NCBI GenBank assembly: GCA_016872155.1
Contig: VHBB01000001.1
Coordinates: 1-64,000 of the forward strand
DNA: 64,000 bases
DNA from: Sphingomonadales bacterium
GTDB lineage: Bacteria > Bacteroidota > Bacteroidia > Chitinophagales > Chitinophagaceae
Reading direction: 5' to 3'
A program made the translations under genes and the position numbers. The notes beneath the pieces are model-generated. The model saw only the letters and a program-made list of their open reading frames with translations. It made no database searches and was not told the DNA's origin. Below, in pieces: positions 36,760 through 44,908 of the stretch (its first letter is position 1; every line of letters begins with the position of its first letter).

Positions 36760-37025
36760 TAGCTGTGGTTGTACTTAAGCTTTAACGCGATCATTAGGCT
36801 GGTCATGATCAGCATTACCGCATTGGTGATGATGATGACCGGATCGGCGCGCAAAACACCAAAGGCCAGCCACAGAATTTGGTTAGAAAACGCGATCAGG
36901 AACATGGCCAACGAGACATCCTTGGCCGATTGGGTCTTCCAAGTTTTGATTACCTGGGGCAAGAACGTAAAGGCCGTAATAAGACCCGCCACATAACCAA
37001 GTACATCGACACCGGATAGTTGCAT
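36759..37025 (-). CDS. SemiSWEET-type sugar transporter
   Basis: From the ATG at 37023-37025 the protein has 88 residues (MQLSGVDVLGYVAGLITAFT), the standard SemiSWEET size with one three-helix bundle that dimerises. The PQ-loop motif FLPQVIKTWKTQSAKDVS is clear, followed by a second helix with FLIAFSNQILWLAFG and a third with IIITNAVMLIMTSLMIALKL. SemiSWEETs carry small sugars across the inner membrane. The gene is coupled by TAATG to an HAD sugar-phosphatase-like gene, which is consistent with sugar handling. The longer frame from 37088 overlaps the LOG gene and is less likely. Confidence 0.9.
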   Translation of the reverse strand: MQLSGVDVLGYVAGLITAFTFLPQVIKTWKTQSAKDVSLAMFLIAFSNQILWLAFGVLRADPVIIITNAVMLIMTSLMIALKLKYNHS

Positions 37026-37063
37026 ACAAAAGGTTTGAAGTACAAACTTAGTTGAAATAAAAT

Positions 37064-37813
37064 TTATCGCTTCTCTAGTAACCACCACCTTCTCTTTCGC
37101 GGCTTTATCTTATAGTTACTTCGAATATACTTTTGAATATGGGCCATGGCCTCGTCGACACTATCCGTAAACAAAAGCAGCTCGAGATCCGAAGCAGAGA
37201 TGGTTTTCTCTTCGAGCATTTTATCGATCGTCTCCATTAGGGGTTGGTAGAACGACTTTCCGAATAAGATGATCGGAAATTGAGAGATGGTATTGGTCTG
37301 TACCAACGTAAGTGTCTCGAAAAGTTCGTCCATGGTGCCGAATCCACCGGGCATGATGATAAAGGCATAAGAATATTTTACCAGCAATACTTTGCGAACG
37401 AAAAAATGTTCGAACGTGACCGAATAATGCAAATAAGGATTCTCTTTTTGCTCGAACGGTAAGACAATATTGCAGCCTACGGACTGGCCCCTGTTTTCAA
37501 AGGCCCCTCGATTGGCGGCTTCCATTATGCCGGGGCCTCCACCGGTCAGCGTGGTCATTCCCAACGCGGCAATTCGTTTACCGAACGCACGGGCTTGCTG
37601 GTAATAAGGATGTTCCTCGGTAAAGCGGGCCGACCCAAAGACCGTAATGCAAGGTCCCGCAAAGTGAAGGGTCCTGAACCCTTTGATGAATTGTTTGAAT
37701 ACACGCCAGGCAAAAAGCAGTTCGTACCCCCTGCTCTTGGGCCCCTCGAGATAGACGGGATGCGCCGAAGGAATTAACCGGCCTGTTGACTGTGCTACAG
37801 AAGGAATAGCCAT
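37064..37813 (-). CDS. LOG family protein (TIGR00730 Rossmann-fold nucleotide hydrolase)
   Basis: The 249-residue protein has the lysine decarboxylase-like Rossmann fold of LOG proteins: TLTGGGPGIMEAANRGAFE and MPGGFGTMDELFETLTLVQT (PGGxGTxxE) are the signature motifs. Members cleave nucleoside 5'-monophosphates to base and ribose-5-phosphate (cytokinin activation in plants). It is longer than the 190-residue core by an N-terminal 55 residues. A TACTTTTG -7-like box lies at 37857-37864 on the minus strand. Physiological role in Bacteroidota is unknown. Confidence 0.92.
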   Translation of the reverse strand: MAIPSVAQSTGRLIPSAHPVYLEGPKSRGYELLFAWRVFKQFIKGFRTLHFAGPCITVFGSARFTEEHPYYQQARAFGKRIAALGMTTLTGGGPGIMEAANRGAFENRGQSVGCNIVLPFEQKENPYLHYSVTFEHFFVRKVLLVKYSYAFIIMPGGFGTMDELFETLTLVQTNTISQFPIILFGKSFYQPLMETIDKMLEEKTISASDLELLLFTDSVDEAMAHIQKYIRSNYKIKPRKRRWWLLEKR

Positions 37814-37901
37814 GGAAATACGATTTAAGATGTTTATACAGTAAATTGCCTCTTTGCAAAAGTAGTACTCGTCTGCGTTCCGAATTTTATTTCAAGCCCC
37901 T

Positions 37902-38669
37902 ATGCGAATTATCTCTTACAATGTAAATGGTCTGCGAGCCGCTATTAAAAAAGGATTTTGGGAGTGGCTGGCAACCGATCCGGCCGATATTATTTGTCTG
38001 CAAGAAACCAAGGCCAGGGCCGAAGATGTGGACCTTGCGCCACTGCATCAACTGGGTTTTAGCGATTACTGGTTTAGTGCCGAGAAAAAAGGATACAGTG
38101 GCGTAGCGGTATTTACCAAGATCAAACCCGATCGGGTAGAATATGGTAATGGACACGGACCCAGTGATCAAGAGGGAAGGGTCATACAGCTTACCCTGGG
38201 CAATATTCGTCTTATTAATGCCTATTTTCCCAGTGGCACCTCCGGAGACGAACGACAGGCCTTTAAGTACGAATGGCTCGACGAATGTTTTCGCTGGTTA
38301 AAGAAAGTAGAGAAAAAGAATCCGCACCTGATCCTATGTGGCGATTACAACATTGCACACACCGAAATGGATATTCACGATCCAAAAGGGAATAAGAACG
38401 CTTCGGGATTTCAACCGGCAGAACGAGAATGGATGACGCAATTCTTTGCAAGCGGGTGGATCGACACCTTTCGGGTGTTTCATCCGGAGCCTCATCGTTA
38501 CAGTTGGTGGAGTCAGCGTTTTCCGACGGTCCGGTTACAAAACAAAGGGTGGCGAATCGATTATATCAATGTTACCGCATCGCTGGCCTCTAAGTTGGCA
38601 GATGCCGATATTTTAGACCAGGTAAAACATTCAGACCACTGCCCTGTTTATCTGCGATTAAAAAAATAG
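37902..38669 (+). CDS. xth: Exodeoxyribonuclease III / AP endonuclease
   Basis: The 255-residue protein is a full-length exonuclease III: MRIISYNVNGLRAAIKKGF, CLQETKA with the metal-binding Glu, GYSGVAVFTK, LCGDYNIAHTEMDIHDPK with catalytic Asp and Asn, WRIDYI and the C-terminal SDHCPVYLRL with the catalytic His. It cuts at abasic sites in base excision repair and degrades 3' ends. The DUF4286 gene starts four bases after its stop, indicating co-transcription. Confidence 0.96.
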   Translation: MRIISYNVNGLRAAIKKGFWEWLATDPADIICLQETKARAEDVDLAPLHQLGFSDYWFSAEKKGYSGVAVFTKIKPDRVEYGNGHGPSDQEGRVIQLTLGNIRLINAYFPSGTSGDERQAFKYEWLDECFRWLKKVEKKNPHLILCGDYNIAHTEMDIHDPKGNKNASGFQPAEREWMTQFFASGWIDTFRVFHPEPHRYSWWSQRFPTVRLQNKGWRIDYINVTASLASKLADADILDQVKHSDHCPVYLRLKK

Positions 38670-38673
38670 CCTG

Positions 38674-38979
38674 ATGTATATCTACAACGTTACCATAAAA
38701 GTTGCACACACGATTGCGGCCGACTGGCTAAACTGGCTTCGACAAGAACATATTCCGGAAATGATCGCGACCGGGTGCTTCGAGAGCGCGACCATCTTAC
38801 AATTACTCGAGAACACCGACGAAGAAGGCCCCACCTATGCCGTGCAATACAGGGCTCCCGCTCGAGCGGACTACGAGCGCTATTTGACTGAATTTGCAGC
38901 GGGTATGCGTCAAAAAGGCCTGGAAAAATGGGGCGAAAACTTTATTGCTTTTCGCACCCTGATGCAAATTGTGGATTAG
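38674..38979 (+). CDS. DUF4286 family protein
   Basis: The 101-residue cytoplasmic protein matches DUF4286: MYIYNVTIKVAHTIAADWLN, WLRQEHIPEMIATGCFES, YAVQYRAPARADYERYL and GENFIAFRTLMQ. Its ferredoxin-like small fold suggests a dimeric alpha+beta barrel, but no function is known. It starts four bases after exonuclease III, an arrangement that hints at co-expression. No catalytic residues can be identified. Confidence 0.9.
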   Translation: MYIYNVTIKVAHTIAADWLNWLRQEHIPEMIATGCFESATILQLLENTDEEGPTYAVQYRAPARADYERYLTEFAAGMRQKGLEKWGENFIAFRTLMQIVD

Positions 38980-39000
38980 TCGTGCAAAAGCAAGTTTTTA

Positions 39001-39031
39001 TTGTTCTGCTCTGAAAAAGCGGCTAAATTTG
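39001..39031 (+). promoter_or_regulatory. Bacteroidota-type promoter of HU gene
   Basis: TTG (39001-39003) and TAAATTTG (39024-39031) are separated by exactly 20 bases and lie 30 bases before the HU start at 39062. Both elements match the Bacteroidota consensus exactly. Confidence 0.75.
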
Positions 39032-39061
39032 TCGCTCTTTACTCATCACCAAACCAGCTTC

Positions 39062-39331
39062 ATGAACAAAGCCGATCTAATTACCAAAGTAGCCGACGAA
39101 ACCGGTATTACCAAAACGCAGGCGAACGCTGCCATTGATGTGCTGACCGAAGCCATCACCAAAACACTCAAAGGCGGTGGCAAGGTAACCCTGGTCGGAT
39201 TTGGTACTTTTTCGGTTTCGAAACGATCGGCTCGCAATGGTCGCAATCCTAAGACCGGAGAGACCATCAAGATCAAGGCCAAGAAAGTAGCCCGCTTTAA
39301 GGCTGGCAAAGAACTCGCAGAACGAATCTAA
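39062..39331 (+). CDS. HU-family DNA-binding protein
   Basis: From ATG 39062 the protein has 89 residues: MNKADLITKVADETGITKTQ, then the central VTLVGFGTFSVSKRSARNGR and NPKTGETIKIKAKKVARFKA, the standard HU/IHF beta-arm with the Arg-Asn-Pro turn that inserts in the minor groove. It compacts the nucleoid and is usually very highly expressed, in line with its strong promoter. The longer frame from 38969 is a read-through of the promoter region. The bTHX gene follows 23 bases later. Confidence 0.96.
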   Translation: MNKADLITKVADETGITKTQANAAIDVLTEAITKTLKGGGKVTLVGFGTFSVSKRSARNGRNPKTGETIKIKAKKVARFKAGKELAERI

Positions 39332-39354
39332 TTCTACATACAAAAACAACTACC

Positions 39355-39471
39355 ATGGGAAGAGGAGATAAAAAAACCGCCAAAGGAAAACGCTTCAAGG
39401 GATCGTTCGGAAAAAGCCGCCCCGCTAAAAAAACGACTACCAAAAAAGCTACCGCTAAAAAATCTAGCTAA
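39355..39471 (+). CDS. thx: 30S ribosomal protein bTHX (small, below usual ORF cutoff)
   Basis: An ATG at 39355 opens a 38-residue, strongly basic protein that begins [20 protein letters not shown] and continues [16 protein letters not shown]. The pattern MGKGDKKTxxGKxxxGxxGKxRP is that of bTHX, a small 30S protein in Bacteroidota and Thermus that sits in the head of the subunit. It lies 23 bases after the HU stop and is probably co-transcribed. Its stop (39469-39471) overlaps the pyrH stop on the opposite strand by three bases. Confidence 0.92.
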   Translation: MGRGDKKTAKGKRFKGSFGKSRPAKKTTTKKATAKKSS

Positions 39472-40178
39472 GCGACCAGCGTACCCACCTTTTCTCCGGT
39501 AACCACGCGACGCAGGTTATCGGGCTCATTCATGTTAAAGACGATGATGGGCAATTTATTTTCCATACAAAGGGTAAAGGCGGTCATGTCCATCACTTTT
39601 AAATTCTGCGACAGGCATTCCTGAAAGCCGATCGTATTGTACTTGGTGGCCTTGGGGTCTTTCTCGGGATCAGCAGTATAAATGCCATCTACCCGGGTTC
39701 CTTTTAAGATAACATCGGCTCCGATCTCGATAGCCCGTAGAGAGCCCGCGGTGTCGGTGGTAAAATAAGGATTGCCGGTGCCGGCCCCAAAGATCACGAC
39801 ACGTCCTTTTTGTAAGTGCCGGATGGCTCTTCGGCGAATGTAGGGCTCAGCGATCTGCTCCATTTTAATGGCACTCTGTAAACGGGTATACACGCCGATC
39901 TTCTCGAGTCCGGCTTGCAACGCCATTCCATTGATGACCGTGGCCAGCATGCCCATATAATCACCATGGGCTCGCTCAATACCGGTCTCTTGTTCGTTCA
40001 TGCCCCGATAAATATTGCCGCCTCCGATCACAATGGCTACCTGCACACCCATATCGGTGATCAGTTTAATATCGCGAGCATATTGGGCAATGACGTCGTT
40101 ATCGAATCCGAAACTTTTATCGCCCATCAGGGCCTCGCCCGAGAGCTTTAATAAGATGCGTTTGTACTTAGGTAACAT
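39468..40178 (-). CDS. pyrH: UMP kinase
   Basis: From ATG 40176-40178 the protein has 236 residues, the usual PyrH length, and begins [20 protein letters not shown]; the longer frame adds 16 residues not typical of the family and enters the terminator region. Family motifs are [47 protein letters not shown] and [13 protein letters not shown]. It phosphorylates UMP to UDP in pyrimidine synthesis. It lies after the terminator of the rpsB-tsf operon, so it probably has its own promoter or depends on read-through. Confidence 0.97.
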   Translation of the reverse strand: MLPKYKRILLKLSGEALMGDKSFGFDNDVIAQYARDIKLITDMGVQVAIVIGGGNIYRGMNEQETGIERAHGDYMGMLATVINGMALQAGLEKIGVYTRLQSAIKMEQIAEPYIRRRAIRHLQKGRVVIFGAGTGNPYFTTDTAGSLRAIEIGADVILKGTRVDGIYTADPEKDPKATKYNTIGFQECLSQNLKVMDMTAFTLCMENKLPIIVFNMNEPDNLRRVVTGEKVGTLVA

Positions 40179-40228
40179 GAGCAGCAGGTTGTAAAAAACG
40201 AAGATACATATTTTGAGAAGCCACAAAA

Positions 40229-40255
40229 AAAGCGTCAGAGAAGTTCTGACGCTTT
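40229..40255 (-). terminator. Rho-independent terminator of rplM-rpsI-rpsB-tsf operon
   Basis: A perfect 11-bp stem AAAGCGTCAGA / TCTGACGCTTT with a five-base loop lies 22 bases beyond the tsf stop. On the minus strand it is followed by a run of seven T, the classical form. It separates tsf from pyrH. Confidence 0.9.
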
Positions 40256-40277
40256 ACTATGTTTGATGGGCAGGGTA

Positions 40278-41114
40278 TTACCCTAATGCCACCCGCTTAA
40301 AGGAGCTGACCGTAACGTTACCAGACTCACGCAGGTAATCGCCAACCGACTTGCTGCTATCCTTTACGAAGGCCTGGGCGGTAAGGGTCTGCTCTTTAAA
40401 GAAGGCTCCCATTTTACCATCCACGATCTTATTGAGCATCTCTTCGGGCTTACCGGCCATTTTAGGGTCTTGCTTCATCAACTCGAGGATAATATCCTTT
40501 TCACGAGCGATTACATCGGCAGGCACTGCAGCGGCGTCTACGGCCACGGGATTAAGGGCGGCAATTTGCATGGCCACATCCTTTCCGGCTTCGGCTGCCA
40601 CTTTATCGAGTCCGACCAGCACTCCAATTCGATTGGCGCCGTGAATATAAGAAGCCACATAAGGGGCATCGATGCGCTCGAACTTGGTAACGCCGATCTT
40701 TTCGCCAATGGTGGCCAACTTCTCGTCTACCAGGGCCGCTACGGTGAGGTTTCCGATAGAAACACCCATTAATTGGTCGAGTGAGCTTACATTATTGGCA
40801 ATGGCTGCATCGGCAATGCTTTTAGCAAAGGCGATAAAGTCTGCATTCTTCGATACGAAATCGGTCTCGCAGCTTACACAAACTACGATACCTGTTTTGT
40901 TATCGGCTGTAGTCAAAGCCAATACGACGCCTTCTTTGGCCTCGCGGTCACTGCGCTTGGCCGCTACTTTTTGGCCTTGCTTGCGAAGCCAGTCAATGGC
41001 GGCCTCGAAATCTCCATTTGTTTCGGTCAGGGCCTTGCGGCAATCCATCATGCCTGCACCGGTGGCCTGACGAAGTTTATTGATGTCTTGTGCACTGATC
41101 ATTACGGTACTCAT
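40278..41114 (-). CDS. tsf: Translation elongation factor Ts
   Basis: The 278-residue protein has the UBA-like N-terminal domain INKLRQATGAGMMDCRKALT, KEGVVLALTTADNKTGIVVCVSCETDFV and the dimerisation core. It exchanges GDP for GTP on EF-Tu. It is the last gene of the rplM-rpsI-rpsB-tsf operon, 24 bases after rpsB, with a perfect terminator after it. The start could also be the Met at residue 5. Confidence 0.97.
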   Translation of the reverse strand: MSTVMISAQDINKLRQATGAGMMDCRKALTETNGDFEAAIDWLRKQGQKVAAKRSDREAKEGVVLALTTADNKTGIVVCVSCETDFVSKNADFIAFAKSIADAAIANNVSSLDQLMGVSIGNLTVAALVDEKLATIGEKIGVTKFERIDAPYVASYIHGANRIGVLVGLDKVAAEAGKDVAMQIAALNPVAVDAAAVPADVIAREKDIILELMKQDPKMAGKPEEMLNKIVDGKMGAFFKEQTLTAQAFVKDSSKSVGDYLRESGNVTVSSFKRVALG

Positions 41115-41138
41115 AACTAGATTTAAAACATTAAAAAA

Positions 41139-42017
41139 TTAACGACGGGCACCACCGGGTCCACGACTAGAGCTACCGGCGCTGGTACGACGGCGGGTTC
41201 CGCCTCCTGCTCCTCTGCGACCGGCTCCGCGGCCTCCCTCTGCTTCGGCTTCGGCCAACAGCTTGGCGGCTCTTCTTTCTTTTTCGTCGTCGGTCATTTC
41301 TTCTACCTCATCTTCTTTGGCGGCTTGTCTTTCGGCCAATCCTTCGGCAATGGCAGCAGTAATATAATTGACCAATACGGTAATAGATTTGGTCGCATCG
41401 TCGTTGGCAGGAATGGCAAAGTCGACTTTGTTGGGGTCGCAATTGGTATCGACCATCCCGAACGTGGCAATACCCAGACGCTTAGCCTCGGCCAATGCAA
41501 TATGCTCGTGTCCGATATCGACAATGAACAAAGCAGCGGGCACACGACCCAGCTGAGAGATACCTCCCAACACTTTTTCCATTTTGTCTTTATCGCGACT
41601 TAAGGTCAGACGCTCTTTTTTAGTGATGCTGTCGAACGAACCATCACCCAGCATTTTTTCGATGCTCTGCATTTTCTTAACGCTCTTGCGAACGGTATTG
41701 AAATTGGTCAGCATTCCTCCCAACCAACGCTCGGTCACAAAAGGCATGTTGACGCGCTTGGCACATTCGGTAACGATATCCTTAGCCTGCTTTTTAGTGC
41801 CGACAAAGAGGATCTTTTTACCACTGCGGGCGATCTGCTTAAGAGCAGCGGCCGATTCTTGCATGCACTCTACCGTCTTGTTCAGATCGATGATGTGAAT
41901 GCCTTTTTTCTCGGCAAAGATGTAAGGCAACATCTTGGGGTTCCACTTCTTTTTCAGGTGACCAAAATGTACGCCGGCCTCAAGAAGTTGCTGTTGTAAG
42001 GATGTATTGTTTTCCAT
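41139..42017 (-). CDS. rpsB: 30S ribosomal protein S2 with G/R-rich C-terminal tail
   Basis: The 292-residue S2 protein begins MENNTSLQQQLLEAGVHFGH and shows KKWNPKMLPYIFAEKKGIHI, VTERWLGGMLTNFNTVRKS, and AEAKRLGIATFGMVDTNCDP, all conserved S2 motifs. The core ends near residue 225; the last 60 residues are an acidic patch (EDEVEEMTDDEKERR) followed by an arginine/glycine/serine-rich tail (GGRGAGRRGAGGGTRRR) not found in E. coli S2. Lies 36 bases after rpsI and 24 before tsf. Confidence 0.97.
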   Translation of the reverse strand: MENNTSLQQQLLEAGVHFGHLKKKWNPKMLPYIFAEKKGIHIIDLNKTVECMQESAAALKQIARSGKKILFVGTKKQAKDIVTECAKRVNMPFVTERWLGGMLTNFNTVRKSVKKMQSIEKMLGDGSFDSITKKERLTLSRDKDKMEKVLGGISQLGRVPAALFIVDIGHEHIALAEAKRLGIATFGMVDTNCDPNKVDFAIPANDDATKSITVLVNYITAAIAEGLAERQAAKEDEVEEMTDDEKERRAAKLLAEAEAEGGRGAGRRGAGGGTRRRTSAGSSSRGPGGARR

Positions 42018-42053
42018 GGTAGGTATAAATACTTTAAAAATGATGAGGGTCGA

Positions 42054-42446
42054 TTAACGTTTAGAGAACTGATAGCTACGACGAGCTTTCTTGTGACCGA
42101 ATTTCTTACGCTCCACCGAACGGGGATCGCGCTTGAGCAGACCGGCCGCCTTAAGGGCTGGACGAAACTCAGGATTCAGCTCGACCAATACACGGGCAAT
42201 ACCCAGCATGGCAGCCTCGGCCTGTCCTTTTACGCCTCCGCCTTCGGCATTGATCTTAATATCGTACTTGCCGGATACTTCTACGGTCTTGAGCGGACGC
42301 TCGACCTGATTTTGCAAATAGACCAGCGAGAAATAATTTTTATAATCCTTGTCGTTGACAGTGATCTTTCCATCTCCTTTAGAAATGAAAACACGGGTTA
42401 CGGCTTCTTTACGACGACCGACTCCGTTGGTTTGGTTTGTTGCCAT
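42054..42446 (-). CDS. rpsI: 30S ribosomal protein S9
   Basis: The 130-residue protein has NGVGRRKEAVTRVFISKGDG near the start and the C-terminal KAGLLKRDPRSVERKKFGHK with the terminal basic YQFSKR tail that reaches the P-site tRNA. It is 25 bases after rplM in the same transcript. Confidence 0.97.
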   Translation of the reverse strand: MATNQTNGVGRRKEAVTRVFISKGDGKITVNDKDYKNYFSLVYLQNQVERPLKTVEVSGKYDIKINAEGGGVKGQAEAAMLGIARVLVELNPEFRPALKAAGLLKRDPRSVERKKFGHKKARRSYQFSKR

Positions 42447-42471
42447 TTATAGATTATTTGAAAGTTTTAAA

Positions 42472-42915
42472 TTAGAATTTCAATGACTGGGGTTGCTGAG
42501 CACCGTGTGGATGCGCATCGCCCACGTACACGAATAATTTCTTGTACATTTTGCGACCCAAACGATTCTTGGGGAGCATTCCTTTTACAGCGCGCTCAAT
42601 GACCACTTCGGGACGACGCTTCTGCAAATTGGCTGCCGTCTCTTCTTTACGACCGCCGGGGTAACCGGTAAAGTGATCGTAGATTTTTTGTTCGAGTTTG
42701 TTGCCGGTAAAAACAACTTTCTCGCAATTGACGACGATCACATAATCGCCGGTGTCAACGTGTGGGGTATAGCATGCTTTGTTCTTACCACGGAGCACCG
42801 CAGCGATCTTGGCACACATACGACCAACGGTTTGATTAGTACCGTCCACAACATACCAGTTGCGTTTTACGGTAGCCTCGTTCGCATGTTTGGTAGTGAA
42901 ATGTAATTTGCTCAT
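42472..42915 (-). CDS. rplM: 50S ribosomal protein L13
   Basis: The 147-residue protein matches L13: [60 protein letters not shown] and [20 protein letters not shown]. It opens the rplM-rpsI-rpsB-tsf transcript. A promoter (42972-43001) and a leader hairpin (42930-42953) lie upstream; the hairpin may be an L13 autoregulatory leader. Confidence 0.97.
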   Translation of the reverse strand: MSKLHFTTKHANEATVKRNWYVVDGTNQTVGRMCAKIAAVLRGKNKACYTPHVDTGDYVIVVNCEKVVFTGNKLEQKIYDHFTGYPGGRKEETAANLQKRRPEVVIERAVKGMLPKNRLGRKMYKKLFVYVGDAHPHGAQQPQSLKF

Positions 42916-42929
42916 GACTTGATTTTTTA

Positions 42930-42953
42930 GGGAGTGTCGCTATCCCGACACCC
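42930..42953 (-). promoter_or_regulatory. Leader hairpin of rplM, candidate L13 autoregulatory element
   Basis: GTGTCG (42934-42939) and CGACAC (42946-42951) form a perfect 6-bp stem with a six-base loop, extended by GGG / CCC flanks with one mismatch. It lies in the 5' leader predicted from the promoter, about 15 bases before the rplM start. Structured L13 leaders are reported for Bacteroidia; I cannot check this one against that model. Confidence 0.5.
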
Positions 42954-42971
42954 GATTTAAAATTTGGAGGG

Positions 42972-43001
42972 CGAAGGTAGGCGGGGATCGTCAAAAAGCA
43001 A
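42972..43001 (-). promoter_or_regulatory. Promoter of ribosomal protein operon
   Basis: On the minus strand TTG (43001-42999) is followed after 19 bases by TACCTTCG (42979-42972), one mismatch from TAnnTTTG. The predicted start of transcription near 42965 gives a leader of about 50 bases before rplM. Confidence 0.6.
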
Positions 43002-43070
43002 CGGAAATAAGGATCAATTTTTTGACGTAGCCTTGCAAAGCATTGATTTTCAATAAAATTTTTGACATAA

Positions 43071-43103
43071 AAAAAGAGTAGCCCGGGTAGGACTACTCTT
43101 TTT
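43071..43103 (-). terminator. Terminator of alpha-glucan Sus operon
   Basis: AAAAAGAGTAG (43071-43081) pairs with CTACTCTTTTT (43093-43103) in an 11-bp stem around a GC-rich loop that can extend the stem. It lies 20 bases beyond the last gene of the operon, and on the minus strand the stem ends in a T run. Confidence 0.85.
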
Positions 43104-43122
43104 TAGAGAAGATCGAATACGA

Positions 43123-44889
43123 TTAGTTGATCGTAACGGTCTGGAGATTTTCGTTAAGTGTGATGGTGTAGGTACCAGCCGTAGCAGGCGTTTTGAAATT
43201 ATCCCCCCCTTCCCATCTAATGCGACGAGGCGTTCCTACGGACTGGCTGCCGCCACTGGCATCTTCGTAGTCGAAGGCACCCCAGTCGTTTCCTGCCAAG
43301 AACTTGATATCCTTATTGGCCTCGAGGGCGACCGTAAGGGTCCATATTCCTGCTCCTGCATAGGTCATGGCAGGACTGGCACCAGGACTCCAGGCTGGAA
43401 CACCAGTAAGCCCATTACCAACCACACGCATTTCGGTAGCGGGAGATACATGGTATTTGATATTGTTTACATCTCTACCATCCCAAAAAACTCTATAACG
43501 GCCTGCAGCGGGTATAGCTGCCATGTTATTAAAATCGTTAATGGTCATTGAAGAACCGCTTCCACCAGTTGAACCATACGCGCGGTTATTGAAAGCACTG
43601 ATATCTACATTTGGCCAATCATTATTATCGATCATCTTCCAGATATCAGCTGTAAAATTGGTAATTCCAACAAAGAAATTTCTCTCCGAAAGACTCATCG
43701 CAAAATTCGGGAACACATTTGCAGGTGTCCATCCGGCACCAGACGCGCCACCCACAAAGCCCATGCGGCCTTCGCGGATATCATACTTCATATTAGCGCG
43801 ATCGATAGAGATACGATAAACACCCGCAGTAGCGACGGTGAAATTAGCGCCGCCAGGGGCCAAGTTGCCACCGGTTCCACCATAGTTGATATCCCAAGAG
43901 CGACCTTGCGTAACCTTAAACTCGGCACCGGCAGGCAAGAAAATGTATATGTAATACAACTTATTCATAGCCTCGGTGCGGATATCACGGATCAACTCTG
44001 GAGCATCGCCAGGCGTCCAGTTAGTTCCGTTACCGGTAGCAGACTGGTAGCCACCAGGCATGTAAAAACGGAGGATAGGCACATAGGTATTGATAGTTAC
44101 ACTAACTGAATTGGAAAACGATACTGCGCCTTGTGCAGTTACGGCACGAACACGATATTCGATACGCCCGGGGGTTCCGCCTACGACCCCATCATTGAGC
44201 GCCGTTTCGTTCATCTCAAAATTGGTAAGAGTTACAGTGAGCAGGTTAGTCCCTACGGGAAAATCGCGAGGCGTGGCAAAGTTCTTGCCGGCAGAGTCAT
44301 ACTGTAGCGTGTAGGTAATGTTGCCCGTGTAGCCGGGAAAAGAACGACTCCAGGTAAAGGTATTGCCAGGGTTGTTCGACACAGCGAGCGTAGGGCTGAT
44401 CGTTACGTTTTGTGTGGTCAATACTGCAGGATCGTCGAAAGGTGATACAGTAACACGAACTACATTGGACTCGAGTCTCTCGTTGTTGTTACCATAAGAA
44501 GAGGTGACCTTAACATCGAGACTATGAGGTCTGCCCACGGCAAATCCATAGTTCAATAAGATGTTGTTGAGCTCGCGTCCGGTAAGCGCCGTGCTTCTGG
44601 CTCCCATTACGGTCTTGGTAACCTCGCGAGAGAAATTGCGTCCGGCGCTATCAATAGAGAGTACAAACTTGTAGTTGGCAGAATCGGTTCCGTGCTTGGG
44701 GTTGGTCCATGAGAAACTGACCACATTACGGTTCGAGTCAGCCTGCGTGGAAACTACGGTTGCAACCGACGCACTCAACGTTACCGCACTCCCTCTTTGG
44801 TAGAATGGAAGATCGGCTACTTTGGTACAGGCCAGTACGGTCAACACCAGTACCCAACCCAGCGAAAGCAGTTTAAGACTATTTTTCAT
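43123..44889 (-). CDS. SusE/SusF-like starch-binding outer-membrane lipoprotein
   Basis: The 588-residue protein has a lipoprotein signal (VLVLTVLACTK, Cys21), two SusE-type Ig-like domains (about 35-150 and 155-270; SFSWTNPKHGTDSANYKFVL, FTWSRSFPGYTG), and about three SusF/SusE CBM-like domains in the remainder (about 275-380, 385-490, 495-588; YIYIFLPAGAEFKVTQGRSW, IKFLAGNDWGAFDYED). The tryptophans and glycine-rich strands of those domains hold starch helices in SusE/SusF. It is the last gene of the alpha-glucan operon and would bind starch on the cell surface. The multi-module layout resembles SusF more than SusE. Confidence 0.92.
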   Translation of the reverse strand: MKNSLKLLSLGWVLVLTVLACTKVADLPFYQRGSAVTLSASVATVVSTQADSNRNVVSFSWTNPKHGTDSANYKFVLSIDSAGRNFSREVTKTVMGARSTALTGRELNNILLNYGFAVGRPHSLDVKVTSSYGNNNERLESNVVRVTVSPFDDPAVLTTQNVTISPTLAVSNNPGNTFTWSRSFPGYTGNITYTLQYDSAGKNFATPRDFPVGTNLLTVTLTNFEMNETALNDGVVGGTPGRIEYRVRAVTAQGAVSFSNSVSVTINTYVPILRFYMPGGYQSATGNGTNWTPGDAPELIRDIRTEAMNKLYYIYIFLPAGAEFKVTQGRSWDINYGGTGGNLAPGGANFTVATAGVYRISIDRANMKYDIREGRMGFVGGASGAGWTPANVFPNFAMSLSERNFFVGITNFTADIWKMIDNNDWPNVDISAFNNRAYGSTGGSGSSMTINDFNNMAAIPAAGRYRVFWDGRDVNNIKYHVSPATEMRVVGNGLTGVPAWSPGASPAMTYAGAGIWTLTVALEANKDIKFLAGNDWGAFDYEDASGGSQSVGTPRRIRWEGGDNFKTPATAGTYTITLNENLQTVTIN

Positions 44890-44908
44890 GATGTAATGAT
44901 TTAAGGGT

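Noticed and set aside
38969-39061. N-terminal extension of HU
   Set aside because: It would span the consensus promoter; homologous HU proteins start at MNKADL.
40179-40226. 16-residue extension of PyrH
   Set aside because: Not typical of the family and runs toward the tsf terminator.
42930-42953. rplM leader hairpin as terminator of the Sus operon
   Set aside because: It has no T run and the Sus operon already has a strong terminator at 43071-43103.
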